Below, piece after piece: positions 12,014 to 25,982 of a DNA stretch of 64,000 nt. A model generated the notes under the pieces. It was not told the origin of the DNA. It worked only from the letters and a program-made list of their open reading frames with translations, and searched no databases. A program made the translations under genes and the position numbers. How positions within the stretch are numbered: the stretch's first letter is position 1; every line of letters starts with the position of its first letter. The stretch is from contig JAKNDB010000089.1 of NCBI GenBank assembly GCA_024305405.1, positions 124,001 to 188,000 on the forward strand, in the 5' to 3' direction. The stretch is from Dirofilaria immitis. Lineage: Eukaryota > Nematoda > Chromadorea > Rhabditida > Onchocercidae.

Positions 12014-15000
12014 CAAAACATTATTACCCTTTACGCATTACTCTTTACGAAAATACAAGTTATTTAAGTTTGGGCAAAATGAAAATTAGTTAACGAAAAA
12101 AGAATTAAAAAAATTTTTTAGATAAGATTTATTGATTAGACAATATACGAATGAATGAATTATTCAAAATCTGAATATGAACAGGTAATATATCATTAGG
12201 ATGAATGAAAAAAAAAAAAAAAAGAAGCGGAAAAGTGATAAGGAAGAAAAAGAGAAAAATGATTTTTTTTTTTTTAAAAAATTAATTTCATTCCAATCTT
12301 TCTTAATCATCTTTCTTCTTTCTTTCTTTCACCTTCTTTTCTTCTTTCTTTTTTTTTTTTTTAACCTTTCTTCTTCATTCTTTTTTATCTTATTGATATT
12401 AACAAATATTCTTATTTATAATATCACATACTTTTCCTTATCTAATCATTTAATATAAAAATTTAAATAAAATAAAGAAAAAATTATTATTATAACAATT
12501 AATGCTTATTATGATAAGTAAATATCAATTAATGTTTTTCTAATACAAAAGAAATTTAAAAAATTTCAATTTAAGTTCAATTTCTATTATCAATGTATAA
12601 TGATTGATAAACAATCATGATAAACAGTTGATAAATAATCTTATACATTAGTATGTATAGATGCATAAAATGTAAGAATTATCTTATTACAAAAATGAAT
12701 AAATTCGAGAAATAAATAAGCATATAAATGAAATGTTTAAAATATGATACAAAAAAAAAATACAGAATAATCCTGATTGACAAATTTCTATTAATTTCAT
12801 TTGGCCTAATCTTAATTATCTCGTTATTTTATTAGGCAAAAAATATTCAATTCATTAAGCTTAATTGCATATTTCAATTAACGTTTTATTTCAACTTAAA
12901 CTGCGATAGTTATTTCACCATATATTAAAAATAATTTTTTAAATTTCATAATATACAAAATTATTGTTAGGACAAATTAATTTGTTATATTTCAATGCTA
13001 AATTTCTTTTTGTCACATTTTTTTTTGTTTTCTCATTTAATTTTGTTATTTTAAAAGTTATATTTATTAATTTTCACTCTTCAAAATTAGCGAGAAAAAA
13101 ATTTGAAAATTACTTAGCAAATTAATTCGCTGAATTTGTATTTGCATATAAATTATTTCAATTCTAACGATAGAAATATAACTATGAATCAGTATTGAAA
13201 TTAGCAATTTAAATTACTCCTTTAATTAGTATCATTATAAATTTCTTTATTCCAATTATCTTAATAGAGTAAAATATTTTTTTGTAATATTATCAACGAT
13301 ATTAAATCAATGATGATTGGCATAAAAAAAAAAATTTATTTGTTCAATAAATTAACCAAATTAATTATACTCTAAATTTTTATCGATAATTTCATAAAAT
13401 TTCATCCATATATGTGTTACAAATATATCAATCAAAAAATAAGAATACACGAGATATATGATATATTAAAGTGTTAAAAAATGCTGCAAAAGATTAAAGC
13501 TTATCATTTTGTATTTTTATAAATAATGCATGTTTATGTTTACATATAACTTTTCAATATTTGTTCGATAATTTTTAAAGTTCAATTATTATTAATGGAA
13601 GAAAAAAAAATTTAGGCTTTCAATAATATTTATTTCAGCATGCTTTCTTTTCATTCCTACGATTGTTCATTCATACATTTTAATACCATCGAGAGCAATC
13701 AGAAATATTAAAATTACGAAAATAGAAAAATCAAACGAATTAAATCAATAATTGATAATGAAAAAATTTCATAGCTATTCATAGTCATACATTTTGATGA
13801 TAACTTATTGAAGACATCTATTATCATGATATATTATTATTAATTGACTTACTTTATTTAAATAGTAATTATTATAAATATTCAAAAATCTTTCATCTCA
13901 TATTGATAATTTTTCTCAAAAAACTCCTTTTTTTTAATTATGCTATAATTTATATATAGATTTCATGTAATCATAATTTTTTTTTTTCTATGGTTTCGAC
14001 AATATCTATTAAAATTATTTTGCTCATATATTAAAGGATATAATTATTGATTTTTTTATTTACAAATCAAACTATAGTAGCCTTTATCGATTAGTAAACA
14101 CATTTTAAACTTCTTACTTTGTTTCGTTTATTACTTTTTTTTTTTTTTTTTCTGATTTGTCCAAATTAATTGAGATGACTTGAAGGATGATAATTTGGCA
14201 GAGCGTTCTAAAATATGCAACATTTTCATTTCTCATTTCAAGCAATATTTTCATTGAATAATCACTCATTCCATCATATTATTTTTTGAATTCTAAAAAT
14301 TGGTTGATAAAAAATGTTTGAAAGAAATGAGAGATGAATTTTTTGCATTTACGGTTTTAAATTACTCAAAATAAAGAACAATCATCATTCAGTTTTTGTC
14401 ATTGGAATCATAGAACAATCGTTTAGTTTCAGTCATTGGAATCGTTGACGTGAAAAAAAAAGCAAGGAAAAATTACTTTTTTTCCTGTTTTTACATTAAA
14501 ATTATTATTATTTAAAAAAGAAAAATTCTTTGAAAATTTTAGATGTACTTAAATTAAAGACAATGAGCAAAAATTTTTTTTTACAAATCAAATCTTGTAA
14601 TAAGCTTTCGCAATTGATAAAAATGCAAATCAAGTTTTGTAAGACAAAAAAATCACGATCGAATAAAATCATTGTTTTTTTTTTCGATGAAATATAATCT
14701 TCAATTTTCATAAGTATGCGTGAAATTTTCTCAAGAAAAAGAACGAAAATATTAAAATATGCCTATATATATGTAAATATTTGAAAAATAGGAGATATCA
14801 TTGATGAAAAAATAATCAGAATTGTTATATGCTAAAAATTGAAAATATAAGCATTAATGATGAATCAATATAATTTAAGAATCCTTTTTGTTTTCAAAAA
14901 CATTCATTCTATCTTTATTAATCGAAGCTAATGAATAATGAATGTTTAAATCATTAATACACCTGTGGTAATTTTTGCAAATGAAACTTAATAGTGATTT

Positions 15001-15268
15001 TTTTTTTTTTGATGAAAAATTTTCATTTGTATAATAATAGTCTTTTTGCTGAAAATTTTTTAAATTCATTTTATTGAAAGTATTATACAACATTTATATA
15101 GCAATAAGTAAGTTTTTTTTTTTTTTTAAGAAAAAAATAGTTACGTCAATTTTTGACATTTAAAAGTAATTCGTTTTTAGTTCTTTTTTAGCTTTCATTT
15201 TTTATGAATGCGTAAATTTCGTCATTCTTAATATTTGTAAATTTTGGAAGCAATTTTTTTATGAATAG
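12014..15268. other. AT-rich non-coding stretch
   Basis: Only A/T runs, short ATT/AAT repeats and low-complexity open frames (for example the poly-Lys/poly-Phe frame around 12201-12458) were seen. No splice-bounded coding exon or structured RNA could be supported. Confidence 0.5.
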
Positions 15269-15370
15269 AGCAAACTTTCTGCAAAAATAGAAAGTCGAAC
15301 AAAAGAAAATGATTCTTATTCTTATAGCGTTGATGTATTAACAAAAAACGCATATTCCGATAGCAGCTGA
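15269..15370 (+). other. Weak candidate terminal exon
   Basis: After a polypyrimidine/TAG acceptor there are 33 open codons (SKLSAKIESRTKENDSYSYS...) ending in TGA. The amino-acid composition looks protein-like for so AT-rich a region, but no upstream exon was found, so it may be chance. Confidence 0.15.
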
Positions 15371-18300
15371 TAATGATTCAGTTATCAATGTCGCTAGCAA
15401 TAGTTGATTAACTGTAACAAAAATTTCCTTTATTCGCTACCGATTCATTTCATATCATTTGCCTCTTTCATCATTACATCCATTTCTAGTACAATCATAA
15501 GTTTTAATAAATTAAAAAAGACTTTATGATGACAGCATAGGAATTTGAATATGATAGTTGTATTCTTTATCATGATTCGCTCTTCATTACCATCAATTTA
15601 CTATTATCATAAATGAATTATATAAAATTCAACATGATAACAAAATCAGCAATTACATCTCAATAAGCAGTTAATTGAGTATATAAGATTTGAAAATATT
15701 TAATAATGTAGAGATAAACAATATAGTAGAGCTTCTTCTTATGTTCTATATTCTATTCTCCGATAATAACAACGAATACAATATCAGACTAGTACCAACA
15801 ATATTAAACTCATATTAACTTGATGAAAAATTAATTGCAGGAATAAAATCAATCTTCTATACTACTTTGATATCAAGATATTAGTATAGTTTTTACTAAA
15901 TTATAATCAGTGAATGAATAATACATATGTATATATTTCTATTTTTGTTTTTGGATCATAAAATAATTTTAGATTATTTGATTGTAGCAAACATTATATA
16001 GAAAGGCCTTAAAAAATATACATTTTGATAGAAAGGCCTTAAAAAAGAAGAACCATATTGAGCATAACAATGAAGCAATTGCTTCTGAGTTGGTAATTGT
16101 GGAAAATGTTGATTAGAGCATTAAAACGGTTCGTAAAAGAAGCGAAAATCGTATTAAAGATAGTGACTGTGTTGGAGGTAAAAAAATTTGATAAATTGTT
16201 AAATGATAAATAAAAGGCGGAAATAATTGGAGTAAAATGTAAGCAATCAGAAATAAGATAAGTTATGATAAAAATTAATTTCACATAGGGTTAACTAAAT
16301 TAATATGAATTATTATTTTTAAACGATCATTAATTTTTTTTTGTCAATGCTAATGAAGTTACTGATTGCTAATTATCAAATATTATCAATAAATTATATT
16401 GATAAAATAAATTATATTGATGAAATTTGATAATTAGCGAAATATATAATTATTCGAAAACACTATTTCCTTTTTTTTTTCAAATTTTCTACAATTCCTA
16501 TGCAGTTGAAGGATGAAAAATATCTTTCTATCTAATTGCATATTTTTGGGATACTAAAACTTCGCAAAAATCATATTATTCTATTAGTTTTGTCAGACTA
16601 TTAAAATAAAGAAAAGTAATAGAATGTTCTGTGATAACGAAATTATGTCGTTATGTTACTATAATATTTCCAATCCGATAGTATGAAACGTTTAATGATT
16701 ATATATTTGAATATCATTTAAAACTTAATTTCTCTAAATTTTATTTTTTTTCCATTATTGATATTATTGCATTAATATGAAGCAAAGTATCACAGATTGC
16801 AGAAATTTATCGTTTCGTCGAAATTGAAGAGATGATCAAAATAAAGATAACAGCCATCAATATTAATTCTTCTCTCTATTTTATGCTTATGATTCCTTCA
16901 TTGACATTCATTGTTTTGATTATTTCATGTTTTATTGCATTATTATAAAATATTTGCTAAACTGTTCGTTTCTTAAATTCGAAACAATCGTTTAAGATAT
17001 TTTTACTTTCATTGACAACAATGGTGATAACAATTATTATCCATAATCAGTTCTCGTTTTCGTCGCTTACAATTATCGCCAATGCGATATTTTGATTCAT
17101 AAGCATAAAATATGGGATTTCATGAAATATTCCTCTATTTTTGGATTATTTATTTTATTACAGGCATAACAAAATAAGAAATGAATCAAAGAAGCGAAGT
17201 TTTTTTTTTTTTTGCTTCATATTTCTTTCTTAATTTTCTAATTTTTCTTTTTCTTTTGCTCTTCTTTTCTGGTTTTTGAAATTTGTTAACTTGTTTTTAA
17301 AATTTAGCAATTTATTTTTCAAAATTTAGTAACTCGCTTTTAAATTTTATTAACCTGTTTGATTATCTTGTTGAATTGAAAGCTGGACTGGAATATCGAA
17401 AGCGATTTGAAAGATTTTAAATTGAAAGCTATGAAATCAATTTTATTAAATATTTTATTGTTTGTAACTATCCGAATTTCGCTTTTTTTTTTGCTTCTAA
17501 AACACACACAAATTTACTTAAAATTTCTCATTTCCATACAAGATCGAGTTTTCAGCATTTTTTCCTGTCATTCGTTTATTACGATCATCATGCATATTCT
17601 CTATTGTAGCAGTAATGGAAGTTATAAAGTTTTACAATTGTAATTTTCATTACGGCCATAAATCCCGACATTAACAGGATGTATAAGGGCCATAATAAAC
17701 GCAAAAAAAAAAAAATAAAATATTCATGATTAATGAGTTTGCTAGTTTTTAGGTTTTCAAATAAGTATTTTTAAAAACAATTAATAATATCGTTTAGAAT
17801 TCTTTATCACTTTCCTTATCTATGAAACATTTTTATTATCACAACCACCTGTCGCATTTACCATGCATTGAAAATAGAAATGATTGGAAAAAATTATTTA
17901 GTTAAAGTACATTGTTTATTATCAATTTGAAAACAATTTTATGATTGTATTAGATCATTTCTTTGATTAAAGATAAAGCTAATAGTATATAAATTTTGTT
18001 TACAATATAAATTTTATTTACAATATTTACATATTGAAATAATTAATCTTCCATATATAGCAGCAAGGAATGATATGAATTATCATTTGAACATTATTGC
18101 TAATTATTTGCTTTTTTTTAGTCATTTATGGATTTCATTAAATAAAATAAGAAAAAAATAAAGGCAATGAATCAATATGTGATGAATCATTCTTTTGATC
18201 TCGACTCAAGCATGAAATATAAGTGATCACTTTCAATTTAAAGCAACGTATATATAGTTTAGTTCACGGCATTTCTTACTATTTTGAAGATGTTCTGAAA

Positions 18301-19774
18301 GATTATCTAAATTTTTGATATAACATACATTCTCGATATTATTAAAGTTGACAGAATATGCATGGCAGTACTGAAATTTCAATTATTCTTGACTTTCTAA
18401 AATACACTTAAAATTGATCTGATTGGCCAATTTCACCTAACCTAATTCAAATAGAATCTCTAATTATTCTACCATACATTTCTTATAAAAAGCAAATCTT
18501 ATGAAACGATTTTCGGATTGTTTCCTTCAGAATTATTTAACACCACTGTTCTCACTAACATCTCAGGATTCATCTCTTTTTCCTCAAACAACATAATTCA
18601 TTCTGCCTCTTCTTTATTCTGCCTAATTTCAATTTCTGATGCATCAGTTTTATTTGTCTTTCGTTACACTATTTTCCTTTTTCTTTTCAGGTATTTTGCG
18701 TTCCAATCTCTTTTTTTTTTCTTTTCCATGCGGATGGATCAGTAATGTATTTTCATGCTGCAAAATTTCATAATGATCCTTGTATTATTCTTTTTAATTT
18801 TCAATCTGTTCCCTTAAAACTTCAAAACTTCAATATTATTCGCCATTCTTAACTTAGAAGGTCTTTTTTTTGTTACTATTCTCGCAATATTTTCCTTACT
18901 GCAATTAATCAAAAATTCCTGTGTATATTTTGTTATGAGATCAATTTTATGAGTGATAAATAAATAAAAAAAAAAAAATCAAATAAAGTTTTCTATCATA
19001 GATTGCAATCAACATTACAGACGTTATTCTCTAACTAATCAAGAACATCGAACATACCTTTAAATTCCATACCTTCTTCACTAGAAATAAGCATTCTGCA
19101 ATTTCATTAAATTTACCAAATATTTATAAGTCAGAAAAGAAACATACATAACTTTATGTAATCAAAGTAATTACAGTAAGAATACTTACATAATTACAGT
19201 AAGGATATTATGGATTTATAAAATCAATTTATAAATAAATAAGAAAAGATGAATTAATTAACTGCGCTGTCTTTCTTTAAATCACTATAATAATAAAACA
19301 ATTAATTATAAATTGACTTCCTAAATAATCAAAAATGTCGAATATATCGAAAAGTTTCTTTCCTCTGGATCTTCTTTACTAAAACACACATAACTTTATG
19401 TAATCAAAGTAATTACAGTAAGAATACTTAGGTAATTACAGCAAGGATATTATGGATTGATTATAAAATCAATTTTTAAAAATTGCCACAAAATTATAAA
19501 CTTTATCACATCGTAACTACTCTTATTCATTAATAAAGGAAAAAAAGCTAATGACGTAACGATTTAAATCATATTCTAATTTCATTTAAGGCAATATTTT
19601 AAACAAAAATTCAATGAGATATAATTAAATAAACTAATACGGTAAGTATCGAAATTGATCAAGAATATTTTCGACTATCATCCTTTACAAACACTTTCTA
19701 CCGTTATCACATGCTGTTTCCTTCTATATGTACGCTAACAGTGTTGCCAAACGTGAGAAATTTGGACTCCATCC
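15371..19774. other. AT-rich stretch without a supported gene
   Basis: Holds a short direct repeat (GATAGAAAGGCCTTAAAAAA at about 15998 and 16028) and a plus-strand segment at 16060-16170 that reads protein-like but contains a stop. Around 18530-18720 a minus-strand frame with acidic residues is also interrupted. These may be decayed exons; none can be assigned. Confidence 0.4.
19020..19480. repeat. Diverged two-copy direct repeat, period about 243 bp
   Basis: The segment containing CATAACTTTATGTAATCAAAG, then GTAATTACAGTAAGAATACTTA and AAGGATATTATGGATT, occurs at about 19146-19230 and again at about 19387-19476. Weaker similarity between the flanks (ATCAAGAACATCGAAC versus ATCAAAAATGTCGAAT) extends the unit to about 240 bases. 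It is outside the inverted repeat arm. Confidence 0.7.
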
Positions 19775-20864
19775 TTCCGGTCGGTTTCGCTTCTTTCTAT
19801 ATGACATGATATATCATCATGTGCAAATAGTCTTATTTTTCTATCTCATGTATCTCAGATGATTACTCTTTGCGTATATCTTTTACCACGAAGAGCATGG
19901 AGATAGTGTGCTGCTAATTAAAGAATTTTTGGAGATTGTTCAGTAAGGTTCCAGTGTTAAACGTCGGATTGCCATGAAATCATTGCATCTTGATGTGGGA
20001 GGAGATTCAAAAAGCCTTTAACAATCTAGTTTCAAGTATTTCTTCTTGTTGTCAATACTAGCAACTTCATACCCAATAAATCCTTCCAAATATAAATTAT
20101 CAGTGAAATATCAATTCACCCTCCCATATCAAGGAGGAAATCTTTTATTTTTTCACAGCATCATTCTTTTGATCATCATGGAAAATCATTATTGCTGAGA
20201 ATTATCAAACTCATCTAATTATGTACTCTACGACAGTACTATTTAATACAAAAAAATGATAATTTTTTTTGCATAATATCCTTTTCGAGAAGATAGGAAA
20301 TAGAATCACTTAATCTTTTCATTATTTTAAACCTTTTTGTTAATTAATAGCAATCAATTTTTTCGATCGTTTTAATTGAAAAAGTGTGTTTGCATTATTA
20401 AATTTGGAATTTGTTCTTTGTATATGACACTAAACAATTTATTTTTGAAAGCTATTAGAAATTTTGGAAAGTAAATTTCGATTATTTTCTTTTGCAAGCA
20501 TTTTAAAATCACTGAATGAAATTTTTACAGAATTATTTCGGCATTATTAATAATATTTTACAGAGCATTGTTTATCTGGTGCTCATAATATGATAAATGA
20601 AATATCGATTAGATCAAATTATTTCCAAAAAATGCCTTGTTCCCGACGATATAAATTTATACTGGGCAACATACATTTTCCAAAAATGCATGTTACGTAG
20701 CGAAGAGAGCAAGAAATTTTAGGTCTATAAAATTACCTTTGTTTCTTTTACTTGTTGCATGAACATGATCTCCCTTTCTATTTGCTCAATGTTGGAGTAC
20801 TGAATTTATCACTCTTTTCAACTTTCATTGATTCAATAAATTGTAAGAATGGTAATTTAAATAA

Positions 20865-21547
20865 TTAAATACAAACGGCAAAATACTTTATTAAAATGCT
20901 TGGCAAAACTAACAAACAAATCGCTAATACATGAAAAAGATTCTCTATTATGGAATTCAATAAATATTCGACTAGGTATTTTATCAGAATCAAAGTACTA
21001 ACTGACGTTATCCTTCTTACATACTTTGTTTGATTTGGAGTTTTTCTAGGCGATGCCAAATATTGAAAAATCAGAATTGATTTTTACATAACAAAATTAA
21101 TATCAGCATGAGTATATTATTTATATCTAAATAATGATAAACATAATATTTTAATGTATTTCATAAAAAGAATCTGGTAAAAATGTCTAAGACTTGATTC
21201 ATTGGAATGGGCAAATTAATTTCACTAATTTGTATGCATAATCTTATCACATCTATTCATTAAATTATTACTTAAGTGCTTCGATAAGTATTCCTCTTTT
21301 CATACATAATATGTGAAATTCCACCAAAAGTTTCAAAGATTTTGAATATCCTAACAAGAAATATAATTGAATATACGCAATATATGAATATAATCGGCAA
21401 GTAGTACAGAAAATGCACTAAGACTATGGAAATGAATTCTAATTTTGCTATGAAGTAGAAGATATCAATGGATTTCCTTAAACTATATTTAATTGTGACC
21501 TTTTCAGTAATGTGCAAAAGCTGACTTTTTCTGTTGCTTGCTTGCAA
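20865..21547 (-). other. Two short hydrophobic open frames, identical in both arms, not called as genes
   Basis: Open frames of 64 residues (20865-21059, with LILIKYLVEYLL and LAICLLVLPSILI) and 91 residues (21272-21547, with IVLVHFLYYLPIIFIY) lie downstream of the arm gene. Each could form one or two membrane helices. AT-rich DNA readily yields such frames, and no splice or start context supports them. The right-arm partners are 44083-44277 and 43596-43871. Confidence 0.15.
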
Positions 21548-21687
21548 TTTTGTCAGCGATTTCGAGACTGCAAATGTTTTTCAATATGCATATTTTATCT
21601 AAATTCCAAACCAATCAACCAGTTTGACAAAAGTTTATCATATTCTAAGATATTTTCGTATATCTATCATTCAAAACAAACAATTAT

Positions 21688-24600
21688 TTATTCACTTTCA
21701 TCGGAAGAAGATTCCGAATTATGAGAAAAATAATCCAAATCACATAAATCATATTCCTTTTTCGAATATCCACAACCGAATTTCTTAAATCCGACAATTG
21801 CATACACGGGACCAACATCAAAACGAGATTCGGTCTCAAATTGATTGCTTACTCCAATTATCGATGGTCCACCAATTAAACGTAATGTACTCAATTGAAT
21901 ATTTGGGAATGTATCACTATAAAGAAAAAATTATATTAATACGGAATTGTAAAAAAAAATGAATAGAATAGATGCAATAAAATACAAACAATTAAAATGT
22001 TACCAATATGAAATTTCAAATTTTACGTACAGAATTTTTAAATATTTATTTGAATTTAAAAAGTTGCTTCGTTATTGATTTCTTTTAACCATTGCTTCGA
22101 AAATGTTGTATAAATTTAAACATTTATTTATGAAATTACATTGCAGTATTTCCATTCTCATCGAATTCTTTATATTTTTTTAATGACAAGATATTTTTAT
22201 TTTGCATAGTTACAACGTATAATCTCGGGAATAGGTCAGAAATTCGAATTTATTTGCAACAAAAACATTTAATTTATTTTGTTAATATTCTTATTATTAC
22301 TGAATAAATATTCTTATTATTACTGAATATAATAGAACAAAAGCATATACTACTAAGTAATAGCATATTCATGTCTAAAATAAAGCCGTGCCAACAGAAT
22401 TTTAACCCTGGAGATCTTAATGCGGTATTTCAATTAGTAATTAATATCTCTTTCTATGTTTTCATGAATGTATGAATGATTAAATGCTTCATATATTTTA
22501 CCTGAATATCTGTTCGCTATTTTCTGGCTCATTACCATTGACCATTGTAAAGTGGAAGGCTATTGTTTGATGTGTATCAAGGAAAGGTAATTCTTCCTGC
22601 AAATAAACGGTGATTTACGAAATATTAATAGTTATTAGTAGTTATTATAAAATCTCATCAAAAATACATTAAAAAAGTGCATAAAAACGAAATTTGAAAA
22701 TTTAGTAAACTTATCGAAATAAGTTTATTAATAAAAATAAAATGTTATTCCCAATGCAAAATGTCTCGCAATTGATTATAAATATTTATCAAATCTTCCT
22801 GATTATAAAAAATAAAACTGACGAAACCGAAGTGAATAGATAATGAATGATAATAAACAAATGCTTGAAACCTTCCACATCAGAAGTTTTCTTCGCATCG
22901 CTTCTTCATTTCTGGTATCCACGGCCAAAGTAGATGCATTCACATCGTCACCATAAAAAAAAGCGCTGAACTGTCATCATATTCGGCAGATTTTTTACTG
23001 GAATATATGTGGAACAATGATAAAACTATTGATTATCCATCCTAATATTATAACTATTGTTCGATTTGAAACCGTTAGAAAGGACACCCTCATTTATAAA
23101 ATAGCTGAATTGGTCAATTCATAGTTAGGATTCCTTTGAATATTGCTCGAGAATATTGATGTAATCAACGGCGCACGTGTTTCTCTTATTAATATTTTAT
23201 TTTAGAATTCTTTATTTTATTATCACTGTATCAATAAAATCATTAAGCCTAACTCACACATTGCTTCGAATATCTAATTGAGCGACAACGCAAATTGGCA
23301 TATTACCCAGATCGTTCCTGATAGTTTGGACAATTTTTGTTTGAAACATTTGATCATTACCATCGATCAAAATGACCAATTTCATTGGTTGCTGAAATTT
23401 GCGATCATCTAAACAGCCTTAAAGACTTTGTACTTCTAATCTACTGAAAATTTCAATATTAATCTACTGAAAATTTCAATAATGATATTTTAGTTGAAAT
23501 CATTTCGATGTTCAACATGTTATTTCAAAGCATCTTGATTTAGTTCTGATTAACTTACATTTCTAGTCTTGAATGATTGATACATACTGTCACTATTATT
23601 GTCACTGAAAATTTGAGATACGGAATAAAGACAAATATAGCAATAACCAATGATCCCATAGCCTATTTCATGTTCATCGATTTTTAGAGTAATATAAGCC
23701 GAAATTGCATTATTTTTGTCATTCTTTTCTAATTCTTCATTTTTTATAACATATATATATATATGCTACACGGGAAATTCACTGTCCTTCAGTTATGACG
23801 GCGAATTGATTACAAAATTCATTATATTATTAATTAAAAGTTTAAAAATTTGAAATTATTCAAAAATTCTGAACAACAAAAGTTGGAAACTTTTGTGTGA
23901 AAAAAACTTCAATATCAATTGACTTTAGCAAAACTCAGCTATATCAGCTATATCACAGTGAATATAATTTAGATCTCTGAATACAAATTGAGACTAACTA
24001 AATTTCTCTTATCATTAGAGAACATAAGCCGAAGTTTGCAGCATTATAAAAGGCCATGGAAAAATCATTCCATTTGCTGGACTTCCTTTTCTTTTGTTGA
24101 GAACAACTAGGCCATCTTCAGCTAAAATTGCATTATCAGAATTGTTTCATTTGTATAATATTGATTTCATGTTATCCATTAGCTAATTACAATATGTACT
24201 CTTTACGAAAATATGATAATTTCTCAAACCAGATACGGCTGTATCGACTACTTCTAGGTGATCTTCATGGGGCGTAACTATCAATACAAAGCAGAATTGC
24301 ATCACGCTAGTTATATTTAACGTGTTTTCGTTGCCAAATAGAATAATTTGATATGGTGTCCAATGGTGTCTCATGAAGTTATTTCGATGCTGAAGTTGGT
24401 ATAACATAATCAAATTTTTATTTCTTGTAAATCCTTTTTGATTCTTTCTATCTATTGTTATTTAAAAATTCAAATGAAAATTGACGAATCCAAAATCCAT
24501 TTTTATTTATTTGGTAAATAAGTCAATCTTCAGATGAGAAATGATTTTTTTAAATATTGAATTGCATAATTTGAATGTTATGTTTTCTCCAATTATTTTC

Positions 24601-25268
24601 AATCTATAATAACATAATGAGAAACATACTGCTTTACTGGTGAAATTTGTTTGAAATATTCGTTCCCAAGCTTTCGAGTAGAATGGCAAGGTTATTTTGC
24701 CATCTCGCCAATTTAGCACCTTAAATCGACGATTTAGCTCGAAGTTTGCAGTATCTTTCATTATTTTGATGTGTCTGCAAGTTGATGTAAATAAATAATT
24801 AACTAATTCCAATTCATTGAAATTTATTAACTCACTCTAACTTAACTCATCCTTAGCAATAATTAGCAATTGAAATAATTTAAATCGGTAGATATGATTA
24901 TGATTTTAGGAAATAATCGCGATATAGCAATGCATGTCTAAAAGGCAAATTCGAACGCCATATTTTTTAAATCGTCGTTAGTTAAGCATTGAGCAATTCT
25001 CTCTCCCGAAGGCACACCAACAAAAGTTTCTTCCAAACTGTTTTCTGGACGACGATATGTTTTATCTGAATGTTTCTTAAATTAGTTAAATATATCAATT
25101 GATAAAATTCTGAGCATGAATATATATCACATGGAGTTATATGATTTCAAATCATTTCATCCATTAAAATATTGAAAAATTAACTAAAGTAAACTAACCT
25201 ACTGAAATATTAAGTGATAGAGTATGGCACATAACGAATGCAAACGGAATGAGAGATTTTAAATTCAT
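21688..25268 (-). CDS. Unrecognised secreted protein gene, left inverted copy
   Basis: Seen exons (minus): E1 25268-25199 encodes a signal peptide (MNLKSLIPFAFVMCHTLSL). E2 starts 25065 (DKTYRRPENSLEETFVG...). E3 24774-24630 (ELNRRFKVLNWRDGKITLP). E4 24389-24230. E5 starts about 24120. E6 23728-23559. E7 23391-23260 (KLVILIDGNDQMFQ). E8 22970-22872 (FSAFFYGDDVNAS). E9 22596-22502 (HQTIAFHFTMVNGNE). E10 21916-21688 (LSTLRLIGGPSIIGV...) ends in an acidic SSSDESE tail and stop. Phases agree from E3 to E4 to E5 and from E6 to E10. The ends of E2 and E5 are unresolved: in E2 an extra T relative to the right copy brings a stop after EFAF, and E5 reads to a TAA in both copies. The locus may therefore be one gene or two adjacent ones. 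Family not recognised; IDGND resembles a metal-site loop but proves nothing. Confidence 0.65.
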
Positions 25269-25434
25269 TATTACACCACCCGAACCAATCATAAAACATT
25301 AAATATCATTTCAGTAAATTAATAATATTTTTGGCATCAAAAATCGGAATTAATTTTGCTGGTTTTTTCGCATTGAATAATAAATACGCATTATAATGCA
25401 AATAATATTTCAGATAATTTATTGCGTAAAAATT

Positions 25435-25657
25435 ATGAAAATTTTTTACAAACTAATATCAACATGGTGGCTATCTGGCACAATAAAGAAAATGCCAGGT
25501 ACTGTAGGCAGCTTAGCTTCTTACCCAATTGTTCCTATAGTACTAAGTAATAGAACTCTAGGTGCAACAACTATTCTTTTCTTATTTTTAATTGGATTAT
25601 GGTCAATAAGTAACTATACAAAACATTACCAGACCCTAAATGATCCCTCTTTTGGAT
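25435..25657 (+). pseudogene. pgpA: Nuclear insert of Wolbachia-like pgpA (phosphatidylglycerophosphatase A) 5' fragment
   Basis: Seen: 74 codons starting at ATG (MKIFYKLISTWWLSGTIKKM), with the PgpA signature PGTVGSLASYP and a following hydrophobic segment (TTILFLFLIGLWSI) then SNYTKHYQTLNDPS. Known: PgpA is a bacterial membrane phosphatase that makes phosphatidylglycerol; its N-terminal PGTxGSLxxxP motif is conserved and the Asp/Glu-rich DE motif follows where this copy ends. The opposite arm has the same flanks joined directly, so this is a clean insertion. Best explanation: Wolbachia endosymbiont DNA moved into the worm nucleus. It covers about the first half of the gene, lacks the catalytic acidic motif and has no reason to be expressed. 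It lies about 170 bases upstream of the start of the left arm gene. Confidence 0.85.
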
Positions 25658-25982
25658 CAAGCACAAATGATATTGTCGCAAACAAGTTTTGATAGCAATT
25701 GGAAATTTATGATTTTTGAAACGAAGTGATATTTATATTTTGACATTTAAATTTCATTATTGAATGTTCATATGTTTTTTCCTATTATTCTTTCGCTATT
25801 GTTGCAATATTTTGTGTCTGCAGAAATTATGAGAAAATATCTTTTGTATTGCAAAAATTATGAAAAAAATTCAGTAAATGTGGAAATAAAAATAAAAAAA
25901 ATGAAATAATTGTTGTGAAAATTTTTCTTGCGGGGTGACAAACACAGAAGAATTAAATTTTGTTTATTAGAAACAATTTAGT

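Larger units (their letters stand above)
19775..25915. repeat. Left arm of large inverted repeat
   Basis: Reading this segment on the minus strand gives the sequence at 39457-45369. Paired positions sum to about 65,144 through most of the arm (for example 21688/43455 and 22970/42170). The outer end is sharp: the match stops after CGAAACCGACCGGAA, at 19775 and 45369. It continues inward past the first exon of the arm gene to about 25915, interrupted by a 223-base insert at 25435-25657. The outer two thirds are nearly identical. Small hydrophobic open frames at 20865-21059 and 21272-21547 are exactly conserved in the other arm, but only because the DNA is; I do not call them genes. Confidence 0.93.

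Noticed and set aside
12201..12458. 85-codon open frame
   Set aside because: Low-complexity A-rich then T-rich DNA (poly-Lys then poly-Phe); no coding character.
20865..21547. Perfect conservation of two hydrophobic open frames between arms as evidence for genes
   Set aside because: The whole outer arm is nearly identical DNA, so conservation says nothing about coding. No start, splice or codon signal supports them.
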